DNA of 49,038 nucleotides. It comes from an uncultured bacterium. Its GTDB lineage: Bacteria > Bacteroidota > Rhodothermia > Rhodothermales > UBA10348. Shown piece by piece: positions 1 through 8,355 of the stretch. Position numbers and translations under genes: made by a program. The DNA lies in assembly GCA_938018055.1 (NCBI GenBank), contig CALIKL010000022.1, positions 1 through 49,038 of the forward strand, given 5' to 3'. Positions within the stretch are counted from its first letter, which is position 1, and every line of letters begins with the position of its first letter. Under the pieces are notes generated by a model. It saw nothing but the letters and a program-made list of their open reading frames with translations, was not told where the DNA came from and did not search any database.

Positions 1-1
1 G

Positions 2-100
2 GGAATCCTCTCAACGAAGGTTTTCGGATGGCTCGAGAGCCAGATGAAGGTCACCGAAAAGGACAAGAAGGCCTACGAGAAGGAAATGAAGGACGCTTGA
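2..100 (+). CDS. tig: Trigger factor, C-terminal end only
   Basis: The reading frame enters from the left edge and ends at TGA 98-100, giving 32 residues beginning GILSTKVFGWLESQMKV and ending in a lysine-rich tail (EKDKKAYEKEMKDA). The I-L-x-x-K-V-x-x-W-L-x-x-x-x-K-V-T-E pattern and charged tail match the end of the C-terminal helical arm of trigger factor, the ribosome-associated peptidyl-prolyl isomerase and chaperone. The clpP gene directly downstream fits the common tig-clpP order. Only the tail is visible, so the call rests on this pattern and on context. Confidence 0.7.
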   Translation, partial: GILSTKVFGWLESQMKVTEKDKKAYEKEMKDA

Positions 101-232
101 GCGGCGTTTCAGCGCTGACTCGGTGCTGCTTGAGCGTAATCGGAACCCGTCGACAACAGGACTGGTTCGACAAGGACCCCGCTCAAGAAAGCGCGTGCCC
201 ACCTGTTCCATCCAGCCCAACCCAGCCTCCCG

Positions 233-934
233 ATGGTCGACGATTTCCTCAAGTTCTCGAAAAGCCTGAACAGCACAACCCTGCCAAGCAGTATCTACAG
301 CGGGCCGTTCCAGGATGCGCCGGTAGGGCAGCTTGTCCCTATGGTGGTCGAACAGTCCAGCCGCGGCGAGCGGGCCTACGACATCTTCAGCCGCTTGCTT
401 AAGGATCGGATCATCATCCTCGGCACGCCCATCAACGACGCCATTGCCAACTTGATGGTGGCGCAGCTGCTCTTCCTTACGTCCGAGGATCCGGAGCGCG
501 ACATCAATATCTACATCAACTCCCCAGGTGGTTCGATCGACAGCGGTCTGGCCATCTACGATACGATGCAGTACATCAAGCCCAACGTATCGACCATCTG
601 CGTGGGCCTCGCGGCCTCCATGGGCGCCGTGCTCCTTGCCGCCGGAGAAAGCGGCAAACGAGCCTCGCTACCCAACTCGCGCATCATGGTCCATCAGCCG
701 CTGGGAGGCGCGCAGGGTCAGGCCTCGGATATTGAAATCCAGGCGCGGGAAATCATGAAAATGAAGAAGGCCCTCTACGGCATTCTCTCGAGCCATACAG
801 GCCAGACCCCGGAGAAAATAGAGGACGATGGCGACCGTGATTACTGGATGGGCGCCGAAGAGGCCAAGGAGTATGGGCTTATCGATACCGTACTGGTACC
901 CGGTGCCATGAAGAAACCAGGCGCCAAAGACTAG
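233..934 (+). CDS. clpP: ATP-dependent Clp protease proteolytic subunit
   Basis: 233 residues. ClpP forms the barrel-shaped serine protease that degrades cytosolic proteins fed by ClpX or ClpA. The family core starts near residue 35 ([20 protein letters not shown]). The catalytic triad is readable: Ser129 in GLAASMGA, His154 in MVHQPLGG and Asp199 in the [11 protein letters not shown] segment. Residues 1-34 form an N-terminal extension relative to the approximately 195-residue E. coli protein and are probably removed or disordered. The ATG at 233 is the first in frame after tig, 132 bp downstream. clpX, which often follows clpP, is absent; the next gene is on the opposite strand. Confidence 0.96.
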   Translation: MVDDFLKFSKSLNSTTLPSSIYSGPFQDAPVGQLVPMVVEQSSRGERAYDIFSRLLKDRIIILGTPINDAIANLMVAQLLFLTSEDPERDINIYINSPGGSIDSGLAIYDTMQYIKPNVSTICVGLAASMGAVLLAAGESGKRASLPNSRIMVHQPLGGAQGQASDIEIQAREIMKMKKALYGILSSHTGQTPEKIEDDGDRDYWMGAEEAKEYGLIDTVLVPGAMKKPGAKD

Positions 935-998
935 GCCACTCGATAATCTGAGAAAAGGAAGCTCCGCCATGCTGCGCCCGACTCAGCGTCACTGTTGC

Positions 999-1391
999 CT
1001 AGGCAGAATTACGCTGATTCCGGAGGGCGGATAGGACTGTCCACACGCCGAGCGAGAACAGCCACGTGAACAACGTGGCCGTCCAAATAACCCAAGGCAT
1101 GGAATCACCATAAAAGGTGAGAGCAGGGTTTCCTGCTTGAAAGACGGAAACAGGGTACCAAGCGAGGGCCAGTATCAAACCCAGCCACGCCATCTGTCGT
1201 CGGCGCGTCATGCGGGGCGCCAACCGAAGCCAGTCCCAGGCAAGAACCACAAAAAGGGCCCACATAGCCAGCGTCCCAAGCGGAAAGCCGCCGGGCAACA
1301 CTATCTCAAGCCATTCCAGTCCCGTAGCCAAGCTCAAGACGCAAAACAAGATATAGACCCACACCAGGCCGTGTATGCTGTTTCTGGCCAT
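999..1391 (-). CDS. Small multi-pass membrane protein, unknown function
   Basis: 130 residues with about four hydrophobic segments: roughly residues 8-30, 35-55, 67-85 and 98-120. They are separated by a short basic loop (RMTRRRQ) and followed by a basic C-terminus, as expected for an inner-membrane protein. No family motif is recognised. Its ATG lies 5 nt after the stop of the choice-of-anchor B gene on the same strand, so the two are probably co-transcribed. It converges on clpP. The hydrophobic periodicity and tight spacing argue that it is a real gene. Confidence 0.6.
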   Translation of the reverse strand: MARNSIHGLVWVYILFCVLSLATGLEWLEIVLPGGFPLGTLAMWALFVVLAWDWLRLAPRMTRRRQMAWLGLILALAWYPVSVFQAGNPALTFYGDSMPWVIWTATLFTWLFSLGVWTVLSALRNQRNSA

Positions 1392-1396
1392 ACCTT

Positions 1397-3775
1397 CTAC
1401 AGATCCTGCTCCTGCTTCTTGAGCATGAACACGCCTTCAGCCTGGCTGGACACCACGATCACGCCGCTCTTGAAGTACGGGTAGTTGCTCCATGAGCCGG
1501 CAAAGCCCTTGACGTCTTCGGCGAACGGAGCCGTATCAAAGGAAGCAACCTCCACCGGATTCTCGGGATCAGTGATGTCGAGGATGCGCAGACCCGCCTG
1601 GTAGTTGGACTGATACATCAGGTTGCCTTTGACGTACAGGTTGTGATCGCTGGCACTGTTGCCGTGGTAGTACTCCCCAACCAGGATCGGCTCGTCCAGA
1701 TCGCTCATGTCCCAGATGAGCGTACGGGTTGCGTCGACGATGTCGTTCATCTCGTCGAGCTCATCGTTCATGAAGAAGTAGTTGTGGTCCTCACTCAGCC
1801 AACCCTGGTGAGTGTAGGCCGTGTTCGGATATTCCGCGACCGTGATGGTCGTAGGGTTTTCTTTATCGGTGACATCGGCCAGAATGAGCGCGTTGCTGTT
1901 CGAGTTGAAGCAAACCTCACGACCTACATAGTCTGAATCAGAACCGCGGTACAGGACACACTGTGCATCGTGCGTACCACCGTATTCCGTGTTGGTGTAG
2001 CACCCCAGGAATCGGGGATTGCCCGGATCGTTCAGATCCAGCATGTGCAGCTGGCCGCCGCATCCACCCGGCCCGGAGCCGCTGCCCACCGCGTAACCGA
2101 ATCCGGTCTCTTCGTTGATGATGATGTTGTGCGAGCTTGCTACGCCGTCATACGTCATGTCCGGCTCGAAGTCGACGGGCATATCGGCTGGATCCACATC
2201 CAGAAGACGGGTCAAGTCAAACACCTGCATCCCGTGATCGCCCGACCCATCGGCCACGATGTAGGCATAGTTCTGATATGTCTTTACGTCGCGCCACCAT
2301 GCCCCCGGTGATCCATCCGTACGCATGACTTGACCGATGATCACCGGATTGGCCGGATCCGTGATATCAATGAAGGACGTTCCATCCGTACGGCCAGCCA
2401 GGACGATTTCCCGACCACTTTCCGGGTCGGTCCATCCCCAGATGTCATTCAGGTTTGCACCACGATCATTGGCCAACGCATCCGTGGACACCATGGACAA
2501 CAAATCGACTCCTTCACACGGGAAGAGGCCTGCTTTCCCCTCTTCGCATTCGATTTTCTCAGCGCCGGAGATGGACTCCATGCGAACAACGGCTGCTGCT
2601 GCTGAACTGGTAGCGCTCCATTCACCGTCCGATCCTCGCTCAAAAATGTGGGCCAGGCCGGAGCCATAATCTGCATCCGGAGCGCCCACGGCTAGAGCAT
2701 TACCGTCTATGGCAACGCCGACACCGAAGCCGTTTCCGGCCTGCTGATCAGGAGCGCTTATTCGCACCCCGGGAATCTCCTTGTGGTGCGCATTGAAGAC
2801 GAACGCCGCACGATTTGCGCCGACGAGTAAATGATGTCCCGACATGGACAGGCCCCTTCCAAATCCGTTGGCCAGGCTCTGGTCCTCTGATTCCGGCTCC
2901 GATTCTTGTATCGTGTACGTGTGATTCCAGGCGCCGTCATCGCCTCGATCAAAAGCAAATACAGCTCCGAAACGCTCATATGAAGGAGCGCCGACGAATA
3001 GACGACTACCCGAGACAGCCAGCGTCTGTCCAAAGCCAGCGCCATCTGTCAAGCCTTCAGCCATGAGGGCGTCCCCTTCAATCCAGGTGCCCGACTCGGT
3101 CAGCTTGAAATGGCGAACTCCGCCGCGGCCCTCCTCTGTCGAAGGCGTACCAACAAACAGGTTGTTTCCAGAACCGGCAATCGACCAAGCAGGCGCGTCG
3201 GTTACGGTACCCATCATGTGCCACTCGTCGCCCATGTTGTGCACCATGTGGACGGCACCTTCATTCGTCGTCCCGTTGTACGAGGTCACGAGCCACATGC
3301 CGCCAACGCGGGCCATCGTCTGGGTCCGGAAGCCGCCCCGGGCATAGGCCCCGCCGAATTCGTGCCCTTCAGAAAGATCGGGAGCCGCAATACGACCCGA
3401 CTCGGTCCAGCCGTCTTCCCCTTGGGTAAAGACATAGACGGCGCGTGCACGCGGCGCAGCAACCATCATCGTTCCATCATCAACAAAGATGGCACGGCCG
3501 AATTCGTCGCCATGCTTTCCATCGGAGGCACCAAATGCGGCGACCTCGACCCACTTCCCGTTTTCACCTTTGACGTACTGATGAACCGTTCCAGCCGGAT
3601 CTGATCCGGAAGGCCACCCTATCGGCGCGGAACCGACAAACAGGTGTCCGTTGTCCATGGCCAGCGCGCCGCCAAAGCCAAGTCGTGACCCAAGGGTACC
3701 GTCTGGGGCGGATTGCGCGGCAACCAAGGCGACACCACAAATGGAGAGAAACAGGAAGGAGAAGAATCGGGACAT
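1397..3775 (-). CDS. Choice-of-anchor B family secreted protein (FG-GAP-like N-terminal half plus LVIVD-type repeats)
   Basis: The start at 3775 (MSRFFSFLFLSICGVALVAAQ) gives a clean signal peptide and 792 residues; the frame is open upstream to 3844 without signal features. The N-terminal half has about five FG-GAP-like propeller repeats with GFG...VGAP or VGSAP motifs (for example GFGQTLAVSGSRLFVGAPS and GFGVGVAIDGNALAVGAPD). The C-terminal half begins with LNDIWGWTDPESGRE and continues with repeats of the form FIDITDPANPV and ILDITDPENPVEVASFDT. These are typical of the choice-of-anchor B family and its LVIVD repeats. No T9SS tail or membrane anchor is seen at the C-terminus. Function is unknown; it is likely exported and may bind surface or extracellular ligands. 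Confidence 0.85.
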   Translation of the reverse strand: MSRFFSFLFLSICGVALVAAQSAPDGTLGSRLGFGGALAMDNGHLFVGSAPIGWPSGSDPAGTVHQYVKGENGKWVEVAAFGASDGKHGDEFGRAIFVDDGTMMVAAPRARAVYVFTQGEDGWTESGRIAAPDLSEGHEFGGAYARGGFRTQTMARVGGMWLVTSYNGTTNEGAVHMVHNMGDEWHMMGTVTDAPAWSIAGSGNNLFVGTPSTEEGRGGVRHFKLTESGTWIEGDALMAEGLTDGAGFGQTLAVSGSRLFVGAPSYERFGAVFAFDRGDDGAWNHTYTIQESEPESEDQSLANGFGRGLSMSGHHLLVGANRAAFVFNAHHKEIPGVRISAPDQQAGNGFGVGVAIDGNALAVGAPDADYGSGLAHIFERGSDGEWSATSSAAAAVVRMESISGAEKIECEEGKAGLFPCEGVDLLSMVSTDALANDRGANLNDIWGWTDPESGREIVLAGRTDGTSFIDITDPANPVIIGQVMRTDGSPGAWWRDVKTYQNYAYIVADGSGDHGMQVFDLTRLLDVDPADMPVDFEPDMTYDGVASSHNIIINEETGFGYAVGSGSGPGGCGGQLHMLDLNDPGNPRFLGCYTNTEYGGTHDAQCVLYRGSDSDYVGREVCFNSNSNALILADVTDKENPTTITVAEYPNTAYTHQGWLSEDHNYFFMNDELDEMNDIVDATRTLIWDMSDLDEPILVGEYYHGNSASDHNLYVKGNLMYQSNYQAGLRILDITDPENPVEVASFDTAPFAEDVKGFAGSWSNYPYFKSGVIVVSSQAEGVFMLKKQEQDL

Positions 3776-3938
3776 GGTCGTTATGGAGTCGTGGTTGTGA
3801 CACGAGAGGGCCCTTACACTAACCTTTTTACCGGGAATGGGCAAGATGAATATCGCATTGCCGGCAGATTGGGCAACAATCTCGGAGATTTTCCGTCAGT
3901 TGAACACAAATCGATTCTCACGCTACCCGATCAACCCT

Positions 3939-4790
3939 ATGAAGGCTCTCAAATTCCTGCTGTTTAGCCTGTTTCTGGCGCCGGCTTTCATTCCCTCCGA
4001 TGCTGTCGCTCAGCATGGCCCTGTTGACTATGCCGAGCATGAAGTAATGGAAGTCATCGAGACCATGTTTGACGGCATGCGCGAGCTGGATGCCGACAAG
4101 GTGGCCTCGACTTTTGCCGAGGGAGCCATGCTGAACTCCAGCGGCTCTCGGGACGGTACGCCGTTCGTACGCTCAATGCCCATGAGCAATTTCGCAGGCG
4201 CTATCCGTCAAAGTCAGGATGGTCCTGCTTGGGACGAACGCATCTGGAATGTGCGTGTCGATGTGAAAGACAATCTGGCTACGGCCTGGATGGACTATGC
4301 GTTTTACGCAGGCGATCAATTTTCGCACTGCGGATCAAACACGTTTCAGCTTGCTCGTCATGCCGATGGCTCTTGGAAGACCATTGCGCTTGCCGATACG
4401 CGCGTGATGGGGGACTGTGTACTCGACGCCAACAAGACCGAGGAAACATTGGTCCGGGCTGCTCTTCGTCATTACCTGCGCGGTCACGCTACGGGACGGG
4501 CACAAGAGCATGAGCAAGCATTCCATGAGATTGCCAACCTGTACTGGATTACTGAAGAAGGGCTGCAAGTCCGCTCGAGCGAAGAGTATATCGCCGGGGC
4601 TCCGGGCCACAAGGCGCCTGACGAAGCCAATCGCAAACGTTGGATCGACTGGGTCGATATCTCCGGATCGGCAGCCATAGCCAAAATCACGCTCGATTAT
4701 CCACGGGCAGACTTCATCGACTACATGCAACTGCTCAAAGTGGACGGGGAATGGAAAATCATGAACAAGATCTTCCACATCGACCGCTAA
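3939..4790 (+). CDS. Secreted protein with two NTF2/SnoaL-like domains
   Basis: Starting at 3939 (MKALKFLLFSLFLAPAFIPSDAVAQ) gives a signal peptide and 283 residues; the longer frame from 3837 adds a non-signal leader. The mature protein has two NTF2-fold units in tandem. The first (about residues 30-155) has the DUF4440/SnoaL pattern of a helical MFDGMRELDADKVASTF segment, a WNVRVDVKDNLATAWMDYAF strand and a GSWKTIALADTR strand. The second (about 165-283) ends LLKVDGEWKIMNKIFHIDR, typical of the putative lumazine-binding subfamily. Ligand and reaction are unknown. A strong hairpin terminator follows, so the transcript probably ends there. Confidence 0.8.
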   Translation: MKALKFLLFSLFLAPAFIPSDAVAQHGPVDYAEHEVMEVIETMFDGMRELDADKVASTFAEGAMLNSSGSRDGTPFVRSMPMSNFAGAIRQSQDGPAWDERIWNVRVDVKDNLATAWMDYAFYAGDQFSHCGSNTFQLARHADGSWKTIALADTRVMGDCVLDANKTEETLVRAALRHYLRGHATGRAQEHEQAFHEIANLYWITEEGLQVRSSEEYIAGAPGHKAPDEANRKRWIDWVDISGSAAIAKITLDYPRADFIDYMQLLKVDGEWKIMNKIFHIDR

Positions 4791-4875
4791 TAAGTGCCAT
4801 TCGGGCCTTCTGACGACGATCAGGAAGCCTTACAGAACGTCTGGGGCCCGCATTACGGCGCTGGCCTTCCTTGCG

Positions 4876-4910
4876 GGGTATCGTTCCTGAGAACGATACC
4901 CGCCTCTGTT
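4876..4910 (+). terminator. Rho-independent terminator after the NTF2-like gene
   Basis: A perfect 11-bp stem (GGGTATCGTTC, 4876-4886, with GAACGATACCC, 4891-4901) closes a CTGA tetraloop and is followed by a short T-rich stretch (CTGTTTT). It lies about 85 nt after the stop at 4790 and before the most plausible start of the next gene, so the two genes are probably separate transcripts. Confidence 0.7.
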
Positions 4911-4931
4911 TTGCCCTTACGCTATTCGTTC

Positions 4932-6572
4932 ATGGCCCTGTTGATCTGCTGGCCCGTTTCCGTGGCCGCACAGGATGCCTATGTAGTCGGAGATTGTTCG
5001 CTTCCCCAAGCCGAGGCCATCCTGGAGACGGGCAATGTCGAAGCGCGTATCTACAATGACGGCCGGCTTTTTTTCCGGGGATCCCCCCATTTATATCGCG
5101 TACCGAAATCCGGACAGGCTCACGCTGTATTCGCTGCCAATCTGTGGGTGGGAGGGTTCGTGGATAATGAGCTTCGAGTCACAGGCTCTACTTATGGGCC
5201 AACCGAGTTCTGGTCTGGACCACTACCTGAGAGTGGTGGACCTCCTGAGGACTGTGCCTCGTTTGACAGGTTTTGGCGGCTGGATTTCGAACAGCATCTG
5301 GATGGTTCCTCGGGGTCTCTTGTGCTGACTCCGGAAACGCAGGAATGGCCGGTTCATCTGGGAGCGCCATATATCGACACCGACGGAATCGAAGGATATC
5401 ATCCTGAACGAGGAGACTACCCGGTCATGCACGGAGATTCACAGCTCTGGTGGATCATGAATGACCGGGGTAACACCCATGAAAGTTTCAGGACGCGCCC
5501 TCTGGGTGTAGAGGTTCTCGCTTCGGCTTTCGGGTTTGCCTCTGAAAATGACCTGGGTAATGTGACATTTTACCGGTACATGATATCGAACAACGGCAGT
5601 ATGCCCATTGAAAATGCTCATGTCGCCATGCATCAGGACATGGATCTCGGAGTTCCCAAAGATGACAGTGCTGGTAGCGATTCAACCCTGGCACTGGCCT
5701 ACCTCTATCAACAGGCGAACGTGGATCAGCCATGGAGCGCCGAGGGTACCTACGGTGAGAACCCTCCAGCAGTTGGATTCACAGTTCTTGAGGCCAGTCA
5801 CTCGAATGGCCAACTTCCCTCTGACCTCGGTCTCAGCCCTTCACATCACGCAACGGCTGCCCATAATGTCTTCAATGGAGGAGGCGTGACGGGCGATCCT
5901 CGCCATGCTCACGATGCTTGGCACTACATGAACGGTCGATGGCGGGATGGGCGAGCAGTCACTGAGGGAGGAAACGGCTTGGATTCAGAGGGTCCTGTGA
6001 CCCGGTGGTGGATGCCTGGTGAGCCCACAACCGATTCATTCTGGTCTGAGCGAAACACAGATGGGTCGGGATCCATGATGGGGCCCTCGGATCGCAAATT
6101 GACGCTCTCTTTCAGGGGATTCGACCTCCATCCCGGCGAATGGGCCCGATTTACCTTCGCTATTGTGTGGGCTCAAGGTGCCGACCATCTCGATTCGGTA
6201 GCTCAGTTGAAAGCGTTGACAGCGTCTTTGCACGCTTCAAAGGCCAGCTTGCTGGCTCCTCGCACGCCAATCCCTCCGAGATTCATCGACGGCAACCCAC
6301 CTGAGCCTGCCCAATTCCCCTTCTGGGTCGACGAACCGTACCCCAATCCAGCCAGCGACCACGTCAACCTGCGCATGAGCCTGAAATGGAACGCTCTGGT
6401 TACGATGGAAGTGGTCGATGCGCTCGGCCGAACGCAGAGTCGAGAGTCATTCGAGGGCATCCCCGGACCTGTGACCAGACGGATTCAGACCGTTGGGTTA
6501 GCGCCCGGGACGTATATGGTCCGCGTCTCGCAGCGTGGAGAGCACGTCGATTGGCCCCTTATCGTCTTGTAA
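4932..6572 (+). CDS. Secreted protein with T9SS type A sorting domain
   Basis: The ATG at 4932 gives MALLICWPVSVAAQ and 546 residues. A TTG at 4911 would add a basic n-region (LPLRYSF) and make a better signal peptide. The open frame back to 4794 runs through the upstream terminator, so that start is unlikely. The central region (Gly-, Trp- and His-rich, with segments such as NDLGNVTFYRYMISNNGS and MHQDMDLGVPKDD) belongs to no domain I can name. The last 80 residues (PYPNPASDHVNLRMSL, VVDALGR, GLAPGTYMVRV) form a canonical T9SS sorting domain. This is a surface-attached or secreted T9SS substrate of unknown activity. Confidence 0.82.
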   Translation: MALLICWPVSVAAQDAYVVGDCSLPQAEAILETGNVEARIYNDGRLFFRGSPHLYRVPKSGQAHAVFAANLWVGGFVDNELRVTGSTYGPTEFWSGPLPESGGPPEDCASFDRFWRLDFEQHLDGSSGSLVLTPETQEWPVHLGAPYIDTDGIEGYHPERGDYPVMHGDSQLWWIMNDRGNTHESFRTRPLGVEVLASAFGFASENDLGNVTFYRYMISNNGSMPIENAHVAMHQDMDLGVPKDDSAGSDSTLALAYLYQQANVDQPWSAEGTYGENPPAVGFTVLEASHSNGQLPSDLGLSPSHHATAAHNVFNGGGVTGDPRHAHDAWHYMNGRWRDGRAVTEGGNGLDSEGPVTRWWMPGEPTTDSFWSERNTDGSGSMMGPSDRKLTLSFRGFDLHPGEWARFTFAIVWAQGADHLDSVAQLKALTASLHASKASLLAPRTPIPPRFIDGNPPEPAQFPFWVDEPYPNPASDHVNLRMSLKWNALVTMEVVDALGRTQSRESFEGIPGPVTRRIQTVGLAPGTYMVRVSQRGEHVDWPLIVL

Positions 6573-6652
6573 CTTTTGCCGATCAATCGAGTACAGATGG
6601 GCCCTTTATTAGAAAAACCGCCCTTTAATCACCATTCAGGGCCGTTTGAACC

Positions 6653-6919
6653 ATGACGAATACCGATTACACTCCCATCTCTTGCAGCTTTCACGACATT
6701 CTGGAGCATCACGCCATGCGCGGTGATATGGTCAAGGTCGTGTGGGAAGCCAGTGGTGTACGTCGCGAAGGATCGTTCTGGCTGCTGGATGTAAGCGCCC
6801 ACGGTGGAGCTGACTGGGTCAAAATGCTCCCTGTCGGCGAGGATTCTGGCAAAGCCTTCGAAGTGCGCCTGGACCGCTTGATCCGGGTTGACGGCAACGA
6901 ATTGGCGCGTTTCTGCTAG
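6653..6919 (+). CDS. Rof-like Rho-binding antiterminator
   Basis: 88 residues. The pattern Y-x-P-I-x-C-x-F-x-D-x-L-E at residues 6-18, a central strand (VVWEASGVRREGSF) and the late motif FEVRLDRLIRVDG match the small Sm-like Rof (YaeO) fold. In that family the protein binds Rho and weakens Rho-dependent termination; that is family knowledge, and the match here is by motif only. It is a stand-alone gene between the T9SS cargo gene and the convergent carbonic anhydrase, preceded by about 80 bp with no clear promoter. A small uncharacterised Sm-like protein is the alternative. Confidence 0.6.
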   Translation: MTNTDYTPISCSFHDILEHHAMRGDMVKVVWEASGVRREGSFWLLDVSAHGGADWVKMLPVGEDSGKAFEVRLDRLIRVDGNELARFC

Positions 6920-6966
6920 ACGGTCAATTTGACCTCTTCCGTGCGCCTGCAGTGCGCATCGCGGTA

Positions 6967-7586
6967 TCAATCCATCCAATTGACGATGCCGGTCCGCATG
7001 TCGTATTCGGATCCGACCAACTTGACTCGTTCTTCCTCAACGGCTGACCGTATGATGTCGGAGAAATTGACCAGGTTCTCAAGTGCGTGAACCACGTTGG
7101 CTCCCCCGGCGATCTCACACTTTTCTCCCATCGATCCCGCTGCATCGAACGCATCATCGTTATAAACGGCTTCGGATATGCGGCCCACGAGCATGTCCAT
7201 GGCTGGAGAATAATGCAGATCGGGGTCCAGCATCGCCTTTACAGCCGCACCGATCGCCCCACAACCCGTGTGCCCGACTACCACCACCAGGGAGGACTTC
7301 AGCACATCCACGGCATATTCGACACTGGCCACCTGGGAGGGGCCAACCACGTTGCCCGCCACACGGATCACGAACAGGTCCCCGAGATCCTGATCGAATA
7401 TCAGCGAAGGAGGAACGCGGCTGTCGCTGCAGGCAATGACGACGGCGAAGGGATGCTGCTCTGAAACCAGTTCGCCCCGCATTTTCTCAAGGTCGAACGC
7501 CGTCAGCGAGTGCCCCCCTGGAGGGACCGCTTGTTGCCTTCCTTGAGGCGAACGAGAGCTTCTTCTGATGATACCGTGGTTTCCAT
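6967..7586 (-). pseudogene. Beta-carbonic anhydrase, disrupted by a one-base frameshift
   Basis: The family start lies at 7586 in one frame: METTVSSEEALVRLKEGNKR, preceded by AGGAAAG. That frame hits TGA after 27 codons. The rest is in another frame, from HSLTAFDLEKM to the stop at 6967. It includes the zinc motif CSDSRVPPSLIFDQ, RVAGNVVGPSQVASVEYAV and GHTGCGAI, so all metal ligands (Cys, Asp/Arg, His, Cys) are present. The frames meet at a run of six G (C6 at 7513-7518 on the plus strand). One extra G would restore a normal protein of about 206 residues that hydrates CO2 to bicarbonate. The defect could be a true mutation, a slippery tract or a sequencing error. The long open frame from 7761 is an artefact of the downstream frame. 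Confidence 0.8.
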
Positions 7587-7724
7587 GCTTTCCTGACATG
7601 CGGGGACCGGTCAACCGCCGAGAGGCATGGCAGGCTTCCATAATACGTGTAGAATGCCTTGGGTTGAATCCAGATTGTACTTCAATCGTAGCACCCGGGA
7701 TCTTTCCTGTTTGAGACTCATACG

Positions 7725-7742
7725 TACTTGTTATTACAAGTA
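7725..7742. promoter_or_regulatory. Perfect 18-bp palindrome upstream of the copper operon
   Basis: TACTTGT (7725-7731), spacer TATT, ACAAGTA (7736-7742): both 7-bp arms match exactly. It ends 13 nt before the GTG at 7756 and overlaps a TATCCTG box (7741-7747) that resembles the -7 boxes found elsewhere in this window. This is the expected place for a dimeric repressor or activator of the five copper genes. No regulator gene lies nearby, so its ligand and protein are inferred only from position. Confidence 0.5.
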
Positions 7743-7755
7743 TCCTGATCCCATC

Positions 7756-8130
7756 GTGCATTTACGGCGAAGCATAGCGGCCCTTTCCCTGCTGACCAGC
7801 GTACTGCTGGGCGGGCTGGTCGCGCCGTTGTCGCACTTTGCGTTCATGGCATTCTCGGATTCCTACGCCATGCACATGGCGCCGTCCGAGACGCATGCGA
7901 TGAATGGACACGTCCACGATGTGTCCTTCACGGAGGACCACTCCCCTGATCACTTGGAGTGTCCCTTCGCTGCCTTTTTCCTGAGCCAGTCGTCAGCCAT
8001 TGCGGCTGATGCTCCGGGTCTGGTCTCCAGTCTGCACGTCGTTTCCGTTCTGGAATCGACTGCCGTACACCACGTAGGAGCTTCTCTCCACGTCGTACCC
8101 GCTCGCGGTCCCCCGCAGGTATCTGCCTGA
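7756..8130 (+). CDS. Small His/Met-rich membrane-anchored protein, DUF2946-like
   Basis: The GTG at 7756 gives 124 residues with a basic n-region and one hydrophobic segment (about residues 6-33), acting as a signal or membrane anchor. The open frame back to 7627 has no signal character. The exported part holds clustered possible metal ligands: Met39, His40, Met41, His47, Met49, His52, His54, His62, His66 and Cys69. The protein ends in RGPP followed by a few residues, a tail I associate with DUF2946 proteins found beside copper-linked TonB receptors. It is the first gene of the copper operon. A role in periplasmic copper binding or transfer is inference; the family assignment is tentative. 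Confidence 0.6.
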   Translation: MHLRRSIAALSLLTSVLLGGLVAPLSHFAFMAFSDSYAMHMAPSETHAMNGHVHDVSFTEDHSPDHLECPFAAFFLSQSSAIAADAPGLVSSLHVVSVLESTAVHHVGASLHVVPARGPPQVSA

Positions 8131-8355
8131 TCCGATCTGGTCGTTGACCGCCCTACCTCCCATGATGGCCCTTTTGTAGCAACACGCTTGCATGGCGCGC
8201 CATCGCTCATGGCTTGATTCCACCTGCCCATTGAAGGGGTACGTGTATTGAGTCGGATCAGTGCACACTGCATCGATTCAACCCACTTTCTGACCCGGCC
8301 ACATTCTGCGTGGCTGTGGTGGACAGATTCACTCTTTGATTCCGACTGAACTAAG

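Noticed and set aside
6608-6645. GGGCCCT and AGGGCC pairing after the T9SS cargo gene
   Set aside because: The arms are short and far apart with no T-run after the second arm, so no terminator is called.
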